DNA of 64,000 nucleotides from Valencia hispanica (taxonomy: Eukaryota; Chordata; Actinopteri; Cyprinodontiformes; Valenciidae), in contig OY747703.1 of the NCBI GenBank assembly GCA_963556495.2, forward strand, positions 26,803,796 through 26,867,795, read 5' to 3'. The position numbers and the translations under genes are program-made. The notes beneath the pieces are model-generated. The model did no database searches. It saw nothing but the letters and a program-made list of their open reading frames with translations, and was not told where the DNA came from. Below, one piece after another: positions 58,991-64,000 of the stretch. How positions within the stretch are numbered: the stretch's first letter is position 1; the number at the start of each line of letters is the position of its first letter.

Positions 58991-59179
58991 ACTGTTTATA
59001 GCTGCACATAAATGTTGAACAGATAAACATGGCACCTTTGGGTGTCTGGAAATTTTTCTCAGTAATTATCCAGGCTTGTGGAGGTCCACTATTGTCTTTC
59101 TGATATCTTGACTTATTTATTTTCTGTTGTGAATTGACCTATCAGTAGCCTACCTTACAGGCCATGACATCATCATATG

Positions 59180-59460
59180 GGCTTTTGTGAGTTGTTTAGA
59201 CACAATACTAATTTTGTTGAATGTAAACGTGTGACTTTTAAGAAATAAATAATAAATCTCTATTAAAAAATTATCTCTCTCATTATTTGGCAAACAGAAA
59301 TAATTTTGTTTACCCTAGTTGACCTAAAACAGAAAATGTTTTAATCTGATTTAATGTCAGACAGCATGAATCTGTTCTGAAATGTAAATTGTTTGTATGT
59401 TGCAAATATGTGTCATCCAACTTTCTCAGACAATCTAGAAAGATGCAATGTGTAAATTTC
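59180..59460 (+). mobile_element. Sleeping Beauty-like Tc1 3' end
   Basis: It contains 'atctctctcattatttggca', 'aataattttg', 'agttgacctaaaacag' and 'atctgatttaatgtcag', the order of the 3' terminal region of this Tc1 group. The mirror-image copy of the 5' region lies at 45.5-45.6 kb. Confidence 0.6.
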
Positions 59461-59849
59461 AAACATGAGTGTGGTTCTATGTTGATCCATGGGATGAACT
59501 GCTTACATAGGTCTCATCCCCGTCCTTGGCCAGGAGAAAGTAAGTGAGTGTCTCATTATGCTTGCTGTTTCATTTGGTTATTGAAATTGATGACTTGGTA
59601 TAATAAAATATCATAACTTTCTGTAAGATCATCTTCTCCACTCTGTGTTTGTTAGAATGAATCTAAAGGGTTTATTTTTATTCCATTGCAGGTCCTTTTG
59701 CAGACTTTAGGCTTCATCTGACAAAGTGAGGCGGGAAGCTATCTTACTAACATCTTTATAGCTGTCTTCCTTTATTTTCTTAAATTCAGAAATGATCTAA
59801 AGTAGTATCCCAAAAACTGCTTTTATTTTCCTTCGTAACACCCACCACA

Positions 59850-60225
59850 GGGGTGCACAATTAGTAGCACTGTTGCCTTGCAGCAAGAAGGTCCTGGGTT
59901 CAAATCCTTTGGTCTTTGCATCTTCTCCCTGTGCATGCGTGGGTTCCCTCTGGGTGCTCCAGCTTCCTCCCATTGTCCAAAAATATGACTGTTAGGTTTA
60001 TTGGCCTCTCTAAATTGCACTTAGGTATGAGTGTGTGTGTGCATGGTTGTTTGTCCTGTGTTTCTCTGTGTTGCGCTGTGATTGACTGACGACCTGTCCA
60101 TGGTGTACCCCGCCTCTCGCCTGATGAATGCTGGAGATAGGCACCAGCCCCCCCCCCCCACACACACACACACACAACCCTGCAGAGGATGGATGGGTAC
60201 AGATAATGGATGAAACAACCACCAC
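59850..60225 (+). repeat. SINE-like teleost interspersed repeat
   Basis: A block with 'gtagcactgttgccttgcag', 'aagaaggtcctgggttcaaa' (B-box-like), 'cagcttcctcccattgtcca', 'ggtgtaccccgcctctcgcc' and 'accctgcagaggatggat' in a fixed order, ending near 'gataatggatga'. It is a very common fish repeat. A C run followed by (CA)n at 60149-60176 lies within it. Confidence 0.65.
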
Positions 60226-61285
60226 AACCTTCATTGTTAGTTACTTTGTAAAAAGATGTTCCTTTTGCAAGTTCGTTGTGTTACTTTTTTCATAGATTGT
60301 TGCCCATCGGTCAGAGAGAAACACGTGATTTTGTGACAGCCGCCCGTTTTACGGGAAGCGTGAACACATACTGTTTTAACAGCTAAGCCAACCAAACCGC
60401 AAGTGAAAGAAAAAGTGAACAGTGACTCAAAATAAAAGTGAAGGTAAAAACTTAGGATTTGTAGAATGAAATACACCAATAAGTATCATTTTAACTTTGG
60501 CCTGTTGGATGATGAGTAACAGGTTATTTGTGCAATAGCATAAAACGTATATTAATTGACTTATTTTTACTTTTTGAACTAACAATAAAAATAAAAATGT
60601 TATCATAAAACATTATGTTAAAAATAAATGAACAGTTCTGGTATTATAGCAGTTTTGGTTGTATTTTCTTCAAGCAGAATATGAACAGCACCTGTATTTC
60701 TATTTTCCCTGCAGGAGTTCTCAGTAGCTGAAGAATAATAACAGTTATTATTTACCTGTATGCCTCCAACCCTTACTTTATAGCTGTAAATGTACCGTCT
60801 TGTTCTGCTGTTGCCCTCTGGTTGTTGTCAGTAAAAAAAAAAAAAAAACATCACCTCCAGCCAGAACCTGCATGCTTCCTTGGAAACTTTCAGCCTATTT
60901 CTGTTTGTCTAGGGTTTTTCCAGTCCGGGGTGGCTATTTTGGTCAGATAAATATGATGTTGTTTCGGGAGCAGAGGGGGGTGTGGGCAGAGCGAGGTGCA
61001 GATGAAATCACCTCTCAAGGTTCCCTGAGCAGCAAAACAACAGGCAGCAAAACAAGACAAAAGCTAAAAAGACCTGGAAAACTTTAGGTTTGCATTGGGG
61101 ATTATTGACAGAATCTGGAGAGAACCTGTTCCAAAGTATCTTTGAAACTGAAAGAAATGTGACCAAAAAGAAAAATCCCTAAATACATTTAATCCCCTGA
61201 AGAATGTTTTATAATCAGTACAGAGCTGTGAAAATGAAGGGAAAGCAACGAGTCTCAACCACAAAGCAGACCAAACATGTTAGGT
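60226..61285. other. Gene-free stretch, nothing recognised
   Basis: AT-rich, with a 16-base A run near 60833. No frame is supported. Confidence 0.4.
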
Positions 61286-61290
61286 TTTTG

Positions 61291-61650
61291 TTACCTCCAC
61301 CAAGGAGGTTATGTTTTCGCCATGGTCTGTTTCTTTGTCTGTCTGTCAGCAACATAACTCAAACAGTTGTAGGTGGATTTTGATTAATCTTTTTAAGGAA
61401 ATGTCTAGAAAGGGACCAGGAACAAGTAAATAATATTTGGGGGTGATTGGAAAACAGGCATTACCCAAAAAGTGATTTTTGTGAATAACTACTGAACTAA
61501 TAATGATATCAGTGTGAATCCAGCTGCTAAAAGGTATGTTTTCATGGTATCTAAAAGCAAAAATCTAAAAAAGTTTGAATTAGATCGCATAATTGGGGGG
61601 ACTGAGCTGCTTTGGCGGAGGTCTGCGCTCTCCGAGTGCTTTTCTAGTTT
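61291..61650. mobile_element. DNA transposon-like repeat with 'acctccaccaaggagg' ends
   Basis: The left end 'acctccaccaaggaggttat' (61292-61311) is partly mirrored by 'ctttggcggaggtctg' (about 61609-61624). Body words include 'cagcaacataactcaaacag' and 'ggtggattttgatt'. It is a widespread animal repeat. Class is uncertain and no transposase is present. Confidence 0.5.
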
Positions 61651-62160
61651 TATTTTAACCACTTATGTTTGTGCAAGGCCATGGGAAAATAAATCTCACG
61701 ACTTCTAGAGTTATTCCCAACTGGGAAGGGGGCCACAAACTACGTTTGATTTCATATTTGCATGGCAAGAATGCTTCTAGCTGCCTCATGGTCTGTCTGG
61801 TTGTGTCTGTTTTTTAGAAGTAGGTATGACTTGTGCCGCAGTTATCTCCCAGACAGAGAGAGAGAGAGACCATGCAGCTGTCTGAAGCTCCAGCCAGGTG
61901 TGGAGGTTGACAGGCAGCTGCTTGGTCCCTGCTGCCAGCTTCGACACCTGCATGGACTTTAAGACATCAACAAATGAAGTCATACCCTGCTAAGTCTACT
62001 GGTGGACGGCACATTTACTGATGCCCTCTGTTCAGTTGAGAGGCATTTAAAAACAGAACATTTCCTCTCGAGACATTACATTTTCTCAAAGCTTCTGGGA
62101 CTTTTCTCGAAAGGCAGTACTGTTGCCACTTGGTTATCTTTGTGCAGATTTCATCCTTGT
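61651..62160. other. Gene-free stretch, nothing recognised
   Basis: A GC-richer patch near 61.85-61.95 kb shows no supported frame. Confidence 0.35.
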
Positions 62161-62164
62161 TAGA

Positions 62165-63720
62165 TTAATAGTTGATTCTTAAGTAGTTTGCATACAGTAG
62201 ATTGCATTTTATTGGTATTTTATGTAGCAGACCCAAACACAAAGTAGTGTATAATTGTAAAGGAGGCCAGTGTACATCTAAGTCAGTCTGTCACTAGGAA
62301 AAAAGTTAGTTGTTCACTCTACATATATGGCTTTTATGGAAGAGTGGAAAGAAAAAAGCCACTTTTGACACCTACAGGAAGTCCTATTTTGAGTTTGCCA
62401 CAAGCCATGTAGGGAGACTGCAAACATGAAAAAGATGCTCTCATTAGATGAGAACATAGTCAAACGTTTTACCCCAAATGGAAAACACTATAGGCCTAAT
62501 TTATTCAATATTCCAAATAAAGAGCGCAAAATTGCGTGTGCCACAAACAAATTGGGGCGTGTTCCTGATTTGCGGGTGATCTACTAAGAGCCGTACTCAA
62601 ATGAGGACTGTGTCCACTGCTGTGTGTGCCAGCCTTTCTGCCCCATGTCATGCACTGCGCCACAGCCAGAGAGAGGTGGAATAGGCGTAGTGGATTCATC
62701 ATGCATCTTTGGCAAAAAAAGGGGAAAAATTACATACCTGTCAAATCTATGGCAATTAGATAGTTAATTACTATTAGGTTAGAATGTCTGGGAATGTTAT
62801 ATTGTGTTTGTCATTAATAAACTTAATGCATGCGGTGTACATGCTCTGCTCTCTGCTCCATGCAGGCGCAGGATTCCAGAGACAGCAGGTGCAGACGCCT
62901 TGAGGTGCAGTGAGTTATGATGTGTCTTTGGGTGGAAAAAAAGGGAAGAAATCAACATAACTGTCAGGTTTATGGACATTAGAGTGTTAATTACTATTAG
63001 GTCAGAATATGTGTGAATTACATTTTTCGTTTGTCAGAAATAAACTTATGTTGAATTGTGGTAGTGCAAAGTTAAGACATGCCTTTCAGAGGCGGTAGAA
63101 ATCGGTGCAAAAACAGCCAATGCAAACAGTTTCATGTTTGATAAATCACACTTACTTATTTGCATGGTTTCCGCCCAATATTTGCGCCTTCTGACAGAAA
63201 CGCCCATATTAAAGATTCATCAAGGGCAAAAGCGCTAAAGGGATTTCACACATCTTGCTGCGTGTTTAACAGGTGCCACACTCCTTGCGCCAGCTTAGTA
63301 AAGCTCGCTGTGAGGTTTGCACATGTTTTAACAAGCGGTAACCTAGGATAAATCAGAGCCTATGTGTGGCTGAGAACTAACAATGCACATGACCCTGAAC
63401 ACATAATTTTCTATGTTGAAACAAGATGGTGGTAGTCACATGCTGTGGGAGAAAAGCTGAACTGAAGTAATAGGAAGATAAATGCTGCTAAACGCAGGGG
63501 AAGTCTGGAAGAAAACCATTTGAAAACTTTAGGGTGAGGGGAAGGTTCAACCTCCAGCAGGACAACAACCCTAAACCCCAACCCTAAGCATACGACCAGA
63601 GCTACACATGAAATGGTTCAGATTAAGCGTGTGTTAGGATGGCCCAGTCAAAGTCCAGAGCTAAAAGCAATTGAAAATCTGTGGAAGGGTAGAATTATGG
63701 TACCACACTTCCAAGTGTCA
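62165..63720 (+). mobile_element. Tc1-like element split by a nested insertion
   Basis: The first part (62165-62491) reads 'ttgcattttattggtatttt', 'gcttttatggaagagtgg' and 'gccacaagccatgtaggg', stopping at 'aaaacacta'. The second part resumes at about 63361 with 'tgtgtggctgagaactaac', 'ctgaacacataattttctat', 'ctccagcaggacaacaaccc' and 'atggcccagtcaaagtcc'. Removing the middle restores continuous Tc1 text. The transposase has stops and is not functional. Confidence 0.75.
62492..63360. mobile_element. Non-autonomous (Harbinger-like?) element nested in Tc1
   Basis: About 870 bases interrupt a Tc1 copy. The ends are roughly inverted: 'aggcctaatttatt' at the left and 'gataaatcagagcct' at the right. 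The flanks share CTA, compatible with a 3-base TWA/CTA-type or 2-base TA target duplication. Internal GC-richer arms contain 'gcgcaaaattgcgtgtgcc' and 'ttgcgccagctta'. A unit of about 224 bases is duplicated inside (about 62.69-62.83 and 62.92-63.06 kb). No transposase. Confidence 0.65.
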
Positions 63721-64000
63721 GAATCTATAAATGTGTGAGACCCAGTGTTTCTTCTCTGCCTCAAACTAACCCTGCTGGCATTTTGGTATTAACTGAATTT
63801 TAATGCTGCTCTTTCTGGACTTAACTACGCAACTTTTATTGAACGATGAGCAAAAAAAGAGAAAACTTTTTACTGCAGGTACAGAACATAGTAGACCAAA
63901 CATGCATTTTATTTTTATGCAAAGAGCAGAAGGACTTTTAACGAGAAAGTGTGTTCCTCTTTTTTCTGGTTTTTGGTTAGAATCCAAAGCTAGGAGTTTT

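Overview
This window is vertebrate nuclear DNA, most likely from a teleost fish. The genes are intron-split with canonical GT..AG junctions. The surrounding sequence is AT-rich and full of fish-type mobile DNA: several Tc1/mariner families, hAT and Harbinger-like MITEs, an L2-type LINE, other non-LTR reverse-transcriptase fragments, a Penelope GIY-YIG remnant, tRNA-derived SINE-like units and long microsatellites. No bacterial, organellar or viral genes were seen. Species cannot be fixed from sequence reading alone.

Three genes can be read with confidence. (1) wiz, minus strand, eight coding exons between 8537 and 16509, encodes a 781-residue protein with six widely spaced C2H2 fingers. In mammals WIZ is a chromatin cofactor of the G9a/GLP H3K9 methyltransferases. 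(2) prdx2, plus strand, one noncoding first exon and five coding exons (19712-22979), encodes a complete 197-residue typical 2-Cys peroxiredoxin. (3) junb, minus strand, intronless (27528-28520), encodes a complete 330-residue AP-1 bZIP factor. wiz and prdx2 are head to head about 1.6 kb apart, separated by a (TCTA)n array and a Penelope remnant. prdx2 and junb are tail to tail, matching the convergent JUNB-PRDX2 pair on human chromosome 19p.

Layout: 1-8.4 kb is repeats (Tc1 pieces, a decayed non-LTR element, a SINE-like unit, a second LINE fragment) plus a possible two-exon end of an unidentified minus-strand gene near 6.2 kb. 8.4-17.1 kb is wiz, with Tc1 and MITE insertions in its introns. 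17.1-18.5 kb is a microsatellite and the Penelope fragment. 18.6-23.3 kb is prdx2, with one transposon nested in another in its fourth intron. 23.8-25.9 kb is an L2 LINE. 26.9-29.3 kb is junb with a core promoter and two flanking clusters of immediate-early factor motifs, one downstream and one upstream. 29.4-64 kb holds no gene I can support. It is a mosaic of old Tc1 copies, MITEs, LINE tails and microsatellites, with a few GC-richer islands that could be enhancers or isolated exons.

The three proteins do not form a pathway. The regulatory content around junb and the nested insertions are the most interesting parts. I did not find a novel multi-gene system.
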